Part shown: positions 58,247-64,000 of the stretch, piece after piece | Layout of the letters: the number at the start of each line of letters is the position of its first letter | Numbering within the stretch: the first letter of the stretch is position 1 | Source of the DNA: Alicyclobacillus contaminans DSM 17975 | GTDB taxonomy: Bacteria; Bacillota; Bacilli; Alicyclobacillales; Alicyclobacillaceae | Reading direction: 5' to 3' | Assembly: GCF_000429525.1 (NCBI RefSeq) | Contig: NZ_AUCA01000010.1 | Span: 19,810-83,809 of the forward strand | DNA length: 64,000 nucleotides | The notes under the pieces: generated by a model | Databases searched by the model: none | What the model saw: only the letters and a program-made list of their open reading frames with translations | Told to the model about the DNA's origin: nothing | Made by a program: the position numbers and the translations under genes

Positions 58247-59740
58247 TTGGCGAAAATTTTCGTGGTAGGTCTGGGGCCAGGCGACATGTCGGGTCTGCCG
58301 ATGGGAACCTATCAGATGTTGAAATCCGGGAGACCGATTATTCTCAGGACGGAACGGCATCCAGTGGTAACGGAGTTGGCGGGAGAAGGGCTTGCGTTCA
58401 CTTCGTTGGACGATCTGTACGAAACCGGCGAGGAATTCGCACAGGTGTACGAGGACATGGCCGCGCGTTTGATACAAATGGCCGAACAACAGGGAGAAGT
58501 GGTGTATGCCGTACCCGGCCACCCGCTGATGGCCGAGCAGTCGGTGCAGAATCTGTACCGCATGGCCGGTCCCTCCGTGGAGATTGTGTTAGGCGCCGGT
58601 CACAGTTTCTTGGACTCCGTCTGCGCCGCGCTTCGGATTGACCCGATTGAAGGGTTGATGCTGCTCGACGGCACCAATCTGGCAGTGCAGAATCTGCAGC
58701 CCAATTTACATACGCTGATTGTGCAGGTGTATCATCCCACAGTGGCTTCCGACGTGAAGTTGACGCTGATGGAGGTGTACCCGGACCATCATCCCGTGAC
58801 GGTGGTTCGAGCGGCCGGCGTATCGGAACTGGAGCGCGTGGAGAACGTGCCTTTGTACGAGTTGGACAGGCTGGACTGGATAGACCATCTCACCACCGTG
58901 TACGTCGCTCCTGCTGCGGAACGGTCTCCGGCGCGGCGTAGAGATCCGTGGGAACTGGCGGAGTTGGTGCACATTCTGCGGTCGCCTGAAGGGTGTCCCT
59001 GGGACAGAGAGCAGACGCACGCGTCCTTAAAGAAGTACGTGATTGAGGAAGCGTACGAGGTGGCTCACGCGATTGAACAGGAAGATCCGGAAGCGTTGGC
59101 GGATGAACTGGGCGATCTGCTGCTGCAGGTGTTGCTCCACGCCGAAATTGCCAGCGAAACGGGAGTTTTTTCGATCCGCGATGTGTTCGAAGCCCTTTCG
59201 GACAAGCTGATTCGCCGCCACCCGCACGTCTTTGGCGAGCAAACCGCAGCGGGGGTGGCGGACGCCAATCGCCTGTGGCGGGAGGCAAAGCGGGCCGAGG
59301 AGCCGCCGGTGAAACCGCAGTCCCTAATGGATCAGGTGAAGTGGGCGCGTCACCCGCTGACAGTGGCCGCAGACATTCAGAAGCAGGCGGCATCGGTCGG
59401 ATTTGACTGGGACAGTGTGCATGGCGTCCTGGAGAAGCTGAAGGAGGAAGTGCATGAACTTGAGACCGAAGTGATGTCTGCAGCGGGCGACGCCGACCGG
59501 GTGGCGGAGGAATTGGGTGATGTTGCGTTCACATTGGTGAACGTGGCGCGCTGGTTGTCGCTCGACGTGGACAATGTGTTGTCGAAGGCGAACGAGAAGT
59601 TTGCAGAAAGATTTCGCTTTGTGGAGGAAAAAATAAAGGAAAATCCATCGCGCGCAGCGAATATTGGTACGTCCGACTGGGAGGAATTTTGGAAGCAGGC
59701 AAAAAACCGTGCGAAATCTACGGGGCGGCCGCTGAATTAG
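58247..59740 (+). CDS. mazG: Tetrapyrrole-methylase/MazG fusion (YabN)
   Basis: The N-terminal ~225 residues are a SAM-type methylase fold (KIFVVGLGPGDMSGLP). The C-terminal half is a duplicated MazG nucleoside triphosphate pyrophosphohydrolase (CPWDREQTHASLKKYVIEEAYEVAHAI, core EEAYEV; ADELGDLLLQVLLHAEI; EELGDVAFTLVNVAR). It probably removes aberrant NTPs. The TTG start after GGAGGTGG gives MAKIFVVGLG. Same fusion as B. subtilis YabN. Confidence 0.95.
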   Translation: MAKIFVVGLGPGDMSGLPMGTYQMLKSGRPIILRTERHPVVTELAGEGLAFTSLDDLYETGEEFAQVYEDMAARLIQMAEQQGEVVYAVPGHPLMAEQSVQNLYRMAGPSVEIVLGAGHSFLDSVCAALRIDPIEGLMLLDGTNLAVQNLQPNLHTLIVQVYHPTVASDVKLTLMEVYPDHHPVTVVRAAGVSELERVENVPLYELDRLDWIDHLTTVYVAPAAERSPARRRDPWELAELVHILRSPEGCPWDREQTHASLKKYVIEEAYEVAHAIEQEDPEALADELGDLLLQVLLHAEIASETGVFSIRDVFEALSDKLIRRHPHVFGEQTAAGVADANRLWREAKRAEEPPVKPQSLMDQVKWARHPLTVAADIQKQAASVGFDWDSVHGVLEKLKEEVHELETEVMSAAGDADRVAEELGDVAFTLVNVARWLSLDVDNVLSKANEKFAERFRFVEEKIKENPSRAANIGTSDWEEFWKQAKNRAKSTGRPLN

Positions 59741-59803
59741 CAGGATTTCTCCGTTCTGGCACGAATAAAACTTTCGGATATTCCCATGAAGGGGGCTAAA
59801 CGC

Positions 59804-60076
59804 GTGAACAAGAATGAACTTGTGAATAAGGTAGCAGAGCAAACCGGCCTCAAGAAGAAGGATGCCGAGCAAGCAGTCAACAGCGTGTTTGCTGCGATTG
59901 AAGAGGCGCTGGCCGCTGGCGAGAAGGTTCAGGTGATTGGCTTCGGGACGTTTGAAACCCGGAAGCGTGCCGCTCGTTCCGGACGCAATCCGCAGACCGG
60001 CGAAGTGATTGAAATTCCGGAATCCACGGTGCCGGCGTTCAAACCGGGCAACCGTTTGAAGGAACTGACCAAGTAA
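59804..60076 (+). CDS. hup: HU family DNA-binding protein
   Basis: A 90-residue [27 protein letters not shown], the beta arm [21 protein letters not shown] and the C-terminal [14 protein letters not shown] (parts shown under 20 residues: [18 protein letters not shown]). It compacts the nucleoid. GTG nine bases after GGGGG. In B. subtilis hbs lies elsewhere; here it is inserted between mazG and rqcP, its stop directly abutting the rqcP start. Confidence 0.96.
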   Translation: MNKNELVNKVAEQTGLKKKDAEQAVNSVFAAIEEALAAGEKVQVIGFGTFETRKRAARSGRNPQTGEVIEIPESTVPAFKPGNRLKELTK

Positions 60077-60352
60077 TTGCGTCTCGACAAATTCCTGAAA
60101 TCGTCCCGACTTATCAAGCGGCGCACGGTAGCCAAGGAAGTATCAGACGCGGGACGCATCCTGATTAACGACAAGGTCGCGAAGCCGGGCTCGGAAGTGA
60201 AAGTCGGAGATGTGCTGACGATTCACTACGGGCAGCGGACGGTGCAGGCTCGGGTTTTGCAACTGCTGGAGAATCCGCGGAAAGATCAGGCGGAGAGCAT
60301 GTACGAGTGGCTCGGTGACGGCCGAGGACTCGAAGAAGGTCCAGAAACCTGA
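60077..60352 (+). CDS. rqcP: RqcP ribosome quality-control factor (S4 domain)
   Basis: RqcP (YabO) stabilises P-site tRNA on obstructed 50S subunits during Ala-tailing by RqcH. The 91-residue protein is mostly an S4 domain (MRLDKFLKSSRLIKRRTVAKE, core LDKFLKSSRLIKRR; GRILINDKVAKPGSEVKVGD). The TTG start immediately follows the hup stop and has no strong ribosome binding site of its own, so translation likely depends on hup. Confidence 0.94.
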   Translation: MRLDKFLKSSRLIKRRTVAKEVSDAGRILINDKVAKPGSEVKVGDVLTIHYGQRTVQARVLQLLENPRKDQAESMYEWLGDGRGLEEGPET

Positions 60353-60402
60353 GCCACCGGCAACCGAGGTTTGCACCCGCAGACGGTCGTGGTGAATTGA
60401 TG

Positions 60403-60446
60403 AATCAAAGAGACTGCCGATGTATGTCGGCAGTCTCTTTGATTTG
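60403..60446 (+). terminator. Long perfect hairpin after rqcP
   Basis: AATCAAAGAGACTGCCGA and its exact complement form an 18-bp stem with a 6-base loop; a T-rich tail (CTTTGATTT) is part of the stem base. It isolates yabP from rqcP. Confidence 0.8.
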
Positions 60447-60461
60447 ACGCGGGGTGAACGG

Positions 60462-60491
60462 TTCTATTCTCTCTTGGCTGGCGCATACACT
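60462..60491 (+). promoter_or_regulatory. Sigma-E promoter of yabPQ
   Basis: TTCTATT and CATACACT are 15 bases apart; the -10 fits the sigma-E pattern CATACANT. yabP and yabQ are mother-cell genes in B. subtilis, where sigma-E drives them. Confidence 0.6.
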
Positions 60492-60530
60492 GGGGAAGAA
60501 GACCGGATGGACGAGTTTGGGGGGATTCGC

Positions 60531-60797
60531 GTGGACGGCAAGGCAGCCCATGATCTTCACATTCTTGGTCGGAAATCGGTGGAGGTGACCGGTGTGGCCA
60601 GCGTGGAGAGCTTTGACACCACGGCATTCACGCTGATAACGAACGAAGGGCCGCTGTCCATTCAGGGGCGGGATTTGCACATGAAGCACCTCGATCTGCA
60701 GAGCGGCGTCGTCATCATTGAGGGCACGGTAACCAGCCTGTCGTACATTGCACCGAAGGAGAAGAAGCGCAGACTGTCCGGAGCGCTGTTTCGTTAA
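60531..60797 (+). CDS. yabP: Sporulation protein YabP
   Basis: YabP is needed for mother-cell sporulation steps; its biochemical role is unknown. The protein matches in ILGRKSVEVTGVASVESFD, GPLSIQGRDLHMKHLDLQSG (core LSIQGRDLHMKHLD) and the short C-terminus. The GTG at 60531 was chosen (88 residues) because GGGGGG lies six bases upstream and the predicted sigma-E transcript starts near 60498. An ATG at 60507 is the alternative. Confidence 0.88.
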   Translation: MDGKAAHDLHILGRKSVEVTGVASVESFDTTAFTLITNEGPLSIQGRDLHMKHLDLQSGVVIIEGTVTSLSYIAPKEKKRRLSGALFR

Positions 60798-60799
60798 CC

Positions 60800-61387
60800 A
60801 TGGGGAGCCAGGTTTCATACATTGCCAGCCTGCTGTTGATGGGACTTCTGATGGGTGTGGTGTTCGACATTTACAACACGGTTACCGGCGCCTCGAAATG
60901 GCTTCGTTGGCTGCGCTCGACGCTGGATCTGGCGTTTTGGATCGTCTCTGCGGTCGCTGTGTACTATGTCGCGTTCATCACGGACGACGGGATGCTTCGG
61001 GTCTACACGTTTGGCCTGCTGCTGGCGGGGTGGCTTATTCACCGCGTCACGCTGCATCGACCGGTGGTCCGCAGCGCCTTTTACATTGTGCGTATGGTAC
61101 AGGCCATCCTGCGCAGCGTTCTCCGTGTCCTTCAGGTGTTGACGATTCGGCCAATCCGTCTCCTGTGTTTGCTGGTCATCGGGATCCTGCGCGTCCTTTA
61201 TACGGTGTTGTGTGTGTTGGAGAGTTGGGGATTTCGAGTGGCGGAGTTCTGGCTGCGCCTGCTGCTTGTACGCTGGCTGCTGCAGCGCCCGCTGATTCAG
61301 CGATTTTTTGCGAAATGCCGGATGCATTGGGAGGAGTTCTGCGGCACCGTGTCGAAGTGGCTTCTGAAACGATGGGGACGGGCTTAG
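60800..61387 (+). CDS. yabQ: Sporulation membrane protein YabQ
   Basis: YabQ is required for spore cortex formation. The 195-residue protein has four or five hydrophobic segments (YIASLLLMGLLMGVVFDIYN; LAFWIVSAVAVYYVAFI) and a basic C-terminus. The ATG lies two bases after the yabP stop, so they form an operon continuing to divIC. Confidence 0.88.
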   Translation: MGSQVSYIASLLLMGLLMGVVFDIYNTVTGASKWLRWLRSTLDLAFWIVSAVAVYYVAFITDDGMLRVYTFGLLLAGWLIHRVTLHRPVVRSAFYIVRMVQAILRSVLRVLQVLTIRPIRLLCLLVIGILRVLYTVLCVLESWGFRVAEFWLRLLLVRWLLQRPLIQRFFAKCRMHWEEFCGTVSKWLLKRWGRA

Positions 61388-61425
61388 GTGATTCGGACAA
61401 CCCCGACAAGGAGATGACCTGACGA

Positions 61426-61770
61426 GTGTCCCGCATTTCCACTTTGCCGACAGCACGGGTTCCAAAATCCGGTATGGGGCGAGCAACTGCGCCCGTTCGT
61501 CGTAGAAAGATCCGCTTGCGGTACGTCGCGCTGATTTTGGTCTGTGGCTGGGCCCTGTACTACTATTGGCACGTGCAGTATCCGCAACTGCGAATGCTTC
61601 AACAGAAGCAGGCTCAGCTGCAGCAGACGTTGGATGCGGCCAATCGCCAGCACGCGGAGCTGGTTGAGCAATCCAAGCAACTGCAGAACGACCAGTACAT
61701 CGCGAAATACGCCAGCGAACACTACAACCTCATCTTGCCTGGACAGGTGGCGTTCAATGTCAGCCACTGA
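61426..61770 (+). CDS. divIC: Cell division protein DivIC (FtsB-like)
   Basis: A 114-residue bitopic septum protein that partners FtsL and DivIB. A basic cytoplasmic head is followed by one membrane span near residues 31-48 (LRYVALILVCGWALYYYW), a coiled coil (QQKQAQLQQTLDAANRQH) and the YASEHYNLILPGQ end typical of the family. GTG start after AAGGAGATG. Confidence 0.92.
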   Translation: MSRISTLPTARVPKSGMGRATAPVRRRKIRLRYVALILVCGWALYYYWHVQYPQLRMLQQKQAQLQQTLDAANRQHAELVEQSKQLQNDQYIAKYASEHYNLILPGQVAFNVSH

Positions 61771-61781
61771 GGCGAGGGCGT

Positions 61782-61806
61782 CCCGTTCTCGGAACGGGGT
61801 ATTTTT
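61782..61806 (+). terminator. Terminator of divIC
   Basis: CCCGTTC-TCG-GAACGGG followed by GTATTTTT. Confidence 0.85.
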
Positions 61807-61826
61807 GTGGCCGGGTTTCGGAACAC

Positions 61827-61860
61827 TTGAATTGCGCGCGCATAATTTCTAATATTAGAA
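61827..61860 (+). promoter_or_regulatory. Promoter with overlapping palindrome, yabR
   Basis: TTGAAT and TAATAT are 17 bases apart. The -10 lies inside TTCTAATATTAGAA, a perfect 14-base palindrome (61847-61860), a likely repressor site over the promoter. Confidence 0.5.
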
Positions 61861-61900
61861 TTGGATAGGTCCATATGCTTAGAGGAGGCATTTCTTCTGT

Positions 61901-62311
61901 ATGTCCATTGAAGTCGGCAGCAAGTTGTCGGGGAAGGTCACGGGCATCACACATTTCGGGGCGTTTGTATTGCTGCCGGGAGGTGTGACAGGACTTGTGC
62001 ACATCTCTGAGATTTCACACAGCTATGTGAAGGACATCCATGAACACCTCAAAATCAACGACGAAGTGACCGTGAAAGTCATCAATGTGGATAAGGATGG
62101 GAAAATCGGCTTGTCCATACGGCAAACGATGGAGAATCCGAATCCCCCGTCTGGAGAACGCCCGTATCGGGGGCGGCACGGTGGAGGGGGGTTCCATCGG
62201 CAATCCTTTGAAGATAAACTTTCGCGCTTCATGAAGGACAGCGAAGATCGGTTGCAGGCGCTGCGCCGAAGTGAATCCAAGCGCGGTGGGCGCGGCGGTC
62301 GCCGAGGTTAA
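61901..62311 (+). CDS. yabR: S1 RNA-binding domain protein YabR
   Basis: A 136-residue protein with one N-terminal S1 domain (GSKLSGKVTGITHFGAFVLLPGG, core GKVTGITHFGAFV; GLVHISEISHSYVKDI; VINVDKDGKIGLSIRQ). The tail is rich in Gly and Arg (GRHGGGGFH, KRGGRGGRRG) and resembles an RNA-binding RGG region. Related proteins (general stress protein 13 type) act on ribosomes or RNA. ATG after TTAGAGGAGG. Confidence 0.93.
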   Translation: MSIEVGSKLSGKVTGITHFGAFVLLPGGVTGLVHISEISHSYVKDIHEHLKINDEVTVKVINVDKDGKIGLSIRQTMENPNPPSGERPYRGRHGGGGFHRQSFEDKLSRFMKDSEDRLQALRRSESKRGGRGGRRG

Positions 62312-62324
62312 TTGCAGACGGTTG

Positions 62325-62343
62325 GGGGCACGCGGTGCCCCTT
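62325..62343 (+). terminator. Terminator of yabR
   Basis: GGGGCAC-GCG-GTGCCCC followed by TTCTCGTTT; weak T-run but stable stem. Confidence 0.6.
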
Positions 62344-62380
62344 CTCGTTTATTCTGAGGAACAAGCTTCAAGAGGGAAAG

Positions 62381-62596
62381 GTGTGCCGAAGCGTGGGGAG
62401 TTCCGACACGTACTACTTGGAATATGAGTTGGTGGATGGCCAGCGCGTCATCTTGAAGTTCGACAATGAGAATGACCGGGATGGGTGTCACATATCTCTG
62501 GATATGTACAAAGTGCAGCTGGGCCCGGTGGATATGTCCGTGCTGGAGAACATCGCGCTGAAATTTGGCGGTCAGTTGGTGTCGCCAGCATCTTGA
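62381..62596 (+). CDS. Unrecognised 71-residue protein
   Basis: A mixed acidic protein without membrane segments or known motifs. It reads MCRSVGSSDTYYLEYELVDG, then VILKFDNENDRDGCHISLDMYKV (core ILKFDNENDRDG) and LENIALKFGGQL. The pattern suggests a small beta-rich fold. GTG start after AGAGGG, downstream of the yabR terminator; a longer version starting at 62312 would run through that hairpin and has no ribosome binding site. No family identified. Confidence 0.55.
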   Translation: MCRSVGSSDTYYLEYELVDGQRVILKFDNENDRDGCHISLDMYKVQLGPVDMSVLENIALKFGGQLVSPAS

Positions 62597-62646
62597 AGGG
62601 TTGAGGTCAGCCTCCAGGGCCGCTGCTCCGCTGTTCATGCGACGCC

Positions 62647-62676
62647 TTTACCCATAGAAGACCCATGAACTATAAT
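62647..62676 (+). promoter_or_regulatory. Promoter of the DUF2759 gene
   Basis: TTTACC and consensus TATAAT are 18 bases apart, about 50 bases before the start. Confidence 0.6.
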
Positions 62677-62724
62677 TTGGTTGCAGCCAGTCGTACATTC
62701 AGATGCGACGCGAGGTGATCGGCC

Positions 62725-62907
62725 TTGGGAGGACACTATCTTCACCCCTGGATTATCGCCATCTTTCTGCTTCTCTTCACTCTGATGTCGATACTGGGAA
62801 TGGTTCGCCTGATACGACAACGGAATCTGTTCGGCAGTGTCTTATTGCTTATGTCCACTTTGGTGTTCGGCTACAGCACGTGGATTGCCGCCACGTTGCA
62901 TGCGTAG
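62725..62907 (+). CDS. DUF2759 small membrane protein (YqgW-like)
   Basis: A 60-residue protein with two hydrophobic spans, WIIAIFLLLFTLMSILGM and SVLLLMSTLVFGYSTWI, joined by the basic loop RLIRQRNLFG. This fits DUF2759 (YqgW), where a K/R-rich N-L/M-L/F-G turn precedes a second span ending VFGWFT. Function unknown. TTG start eight bases after GAGGTGATC. Confidence 0.7.
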   Translation: MGGHYLHPWIIAIFLLLFTLMSILGMVRLIRQRNLFGSVLLLMSTLVFGYSTWIAATLHA

Positions 62908-62923
62908 CTCCGCCGCCGAGCCG

Positions 62924-62964
62924 GAAGCGCCCTCGCACCGTGTTGCCACGGACGAGGGCGCTTC
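62924..62964 (+). terminator. Terminator-like hairpin
   Basis: GAAGCGCCCTCG pairs perfectly with CGAGGGCGCTTC, with an inner CCGTG/CACGG stem, followed by GTCATTTC. It ends the DUF2759 transcript. Confidence 0.7.
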
Positions 62965-63139
62965 GTCATTTCTGAATGGTTGCGCGGTAGCGGAAAAACG
63001 CTTGATTCAACATTTGTATGGATTTCGCGTCGCGACTTTGGAACGCCCTGCGCAGTTGACTGCAAAGCCAATCCGGCATTCCATCAACCCCTCGCAAAGT
63101 TGCTTAATTCATCTATATGTGCGGGGACGGATTGTGCGC

Positions 63140-63622
63140 CTATGGACGCTGAAGCGCCAGGAACGATGTCAGATTGCTGTGCACCTGTTGAACCGGGATG
63201 CCGGCCAGAGCAAACAATTCCGCGGCGTATGGATCCGGACGATACGGCGTTTCATAAAATACCCGCCGAATGCCAGCCTGAATGATGCTCTTGGTGCATT
63301 GCAAACATGGCAGATGCGTGACGTACAAATCGGCGCCTTCTGTAGATATGCCGAAGCGAGCGCACTGCAGCAGAGCGTTTTGTTCGGCGTGGATGGCTCG
63401 TACGCAATGTCCATCCACAATCTTGCATCCAACATCCACGCAATGCACATCTCCGACAATGGAACCGTTGTATCCGCTGGCAATCATGCGCTTGTCTCGG
63501 ACAATGACGCATCCCACCGCCAGCCGGGGGCATGTCGATCGCAGGGCCATCACTCGACTCTGCGTGGCAAAAAACTCTTCCCAGGACATACGTGTCGATT
63601 GCTGCCTGTCTTCGGGGGTCAC
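63140..63622 (-). CDS. comEB: dCMP deaminase (ComEB)
   Basis: Converts dCMP to dUMP for dTTP synthesis. The 160-residue zinc deaminase has RAIHAEQNALLQ (His78, Glu80) and THLPCLQCTKSI (Cys106, Cys109), and the CxxVGC-type insert HCVDVGCKIVDGHC. GTG start after GGTGAT; an ATG 11 codons later is possible. Named comEB by similarity; it is not next to comEA here. Confidence 0.9.
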   Translation of the reverse strand: MTPEDRQQSTRMSWEEFFATQSRVMALRSTCPRLAVGCVIVRDKRMIASGYNGSIVGDVHCVDVGCKIVDGHCVRAIHAEQNALLQCARFGISTEGADLYVTHLPCLQCTKSIIQAGIRRVFYETPYRPDPYAAELFALAGIPVQQVHSNLTSFLALQRP

Positions 63623-63887
63623 AGGATATCACCGTCTCTTTCCCGGGGGTTGTACGCCCACCCGCTGTTTTCTCACATTATGAGCGTGTCCGAAAAGCCT
63701 TCCGAATGAGTTTATGAGGGCGTAAAACACAGCAATTCACTTTCCTCTTATGGGTATTCATTCCTTGGAAACCAGGTGGAGTGGTCGGTATCCACAAGCG
63801 GTAACGATAGACAGCTTATAAAGGGCATACGAATCCCTTGGCCTTGATGACACTTCCTTGTTTTGGTTTCTGTCCAGTTGAAACCGT

Positions 63888-64000
63888 CTAAACGGCGATA
63901 TCAAGTTGTAGTTGCTCGGTCTGCTCTGTATACATTTGTATAATCCGCTCTACGTGATCCTTTGGCAATTGCGTCTGCCGGATGTGAGCGATCCTTGCCT
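63888..64000 (-). CDS. Partial CDS at right edge, C-terminus only
   Basis: The last 36 codons of a reverse-strand gene: ARIAHIRQTQLPKDHVERI, then IQMYTEQTEQLQLDIAV and a TAG stop. The helical, Gln/Glu-rich composition looks like a genuine coding end. I do not recognise the family. Between it and comEB are 265 bases in which I see nothing beyond a weak GGTTTC/GAAACC repeat. Confidence 0.5.
   Translation of the reverse strand, partial: ARIAHIRQTQLPKDHVERIIQMYTEQTEQLQLDIAV

Noticed and set aside
59757..59763. TGGCACG resembling a sigma-54 -24 element before hup
   Set aside because: The -12 TTGC element is absent at the required spacing.
60420..60506. Upstream start of yabP within the hairpin
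   Set aside because: The ATG lies in the rqcP terminator loop, and the extra residues have no counterpart in YabP proteins.
63864..63885. GGTTTC...GAAACC repeat as an insertion-sequence end
   Set aside because: Only six-base arms and no transposase identified; the partial gene beside it could not be assigned.

Overview
The window is a G+C-rich stretch of chromosome from an endospore-forming member of the Bacillota. Gene content (bofA, gin/csfB, fin, spoVG, spoVT, yabG, sspF, yabP, yabQ, asnO-like), a T-box leader and recognisable sporulation-sigma promoters show a spore former. The high G+C with Bacillus-like gene order suggests Alicyclobacillaceae or a close relative; that assignment is inference. 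From about 17.2 kb to 62.3 kb the order follows the origin-proximal tadA-to-yabR segment of Bacillus subtilis: tadA, tRNA-Ser, ffs, dnaX, ybaB, recR, yaaL, bofA, gin, yaaO, tmk, darA, holB, ricT, yabA, rsmI, abrB, metG, tatD, rnmV, ksgA, yabG, veg, sspF, ispE, purR, ridA, spoVG, glmU, prs, pth, fin, mfd, spoVT, yabM, mazG, rqcP, yabP, yabQ, divIC, yabR.

Left arm (1-17 kb) is accessory metabolism. It holds the end of a possible ABC-type gene, a small plasmid-type protein, a GltC-like LysR regulator and panD. Next come the methionine salvage genes mtnD (reverse) and mtnW-mtnX-mtnB (forward, with a good promoter), a very large UPF0182 membrane protein, a 35-residue YjcZ-like membrane peptide, an MFS transporter and an asnO-like asparagine synthetase. 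A citA/citR divergent pair and acsA complete the arm; acsA carries a perfect cre box, so this is a carbon-controlled acetate and citrate module. A ComFB-like gene overlaps tadA, and tadA in turn runs into tRNA-Ser.

The central segment is housekeeping: replication clamp loader (dnaX, holB), recombination (recR), nucleotide metabolism (tmk, prs, purR), translation and rRNA maturation (metG with T-box, rnmV, ksgA, rsmI, pth, rqcP), envelope precursors (glmU, ispE), transcription-coupled repair (mfd) and sporulation regulators. Compared with B. subtilis (from memory) several genes are missing (the rRNA operon, xpaC/yaaN, yaaR, trmN6/yazA, yabE, ctc). Several insertions are present: a sensor kinase, a TetR/metallo-hydrolase operon whose hydrolase is broken, a second SpoVB-type flippase with ytaF, a malic enzyme, a YkuK-like RNase H-fold gene with a glycosyltransferase, a cyanophycinase/cyanophycin synthetase pair between sspF and ispE, and an HU gene placed directly before rqcP.

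Right end: after yabR come an unrecognised 71-residue protein, a DUF2759 membrane protein, a dCMP deaminase (comEB) on the reverse strand, and the last 36 codons of an unidentified reverse-strand gene at the edge.

No CRISPR array, complete insertion sequence, prophage or obviously new multi-gene defence system was seen. The most unusual items are the decayed metallo-hydrolase behind an intact TetR operator, cyanophycin genes inside the spore and cell-cycle cluster, the overlapping comFB-tadA-tRNA-Ser array, an SRP RNA that appears to lack an Alu domain, a short RicT and the HU-RqcP coupling.
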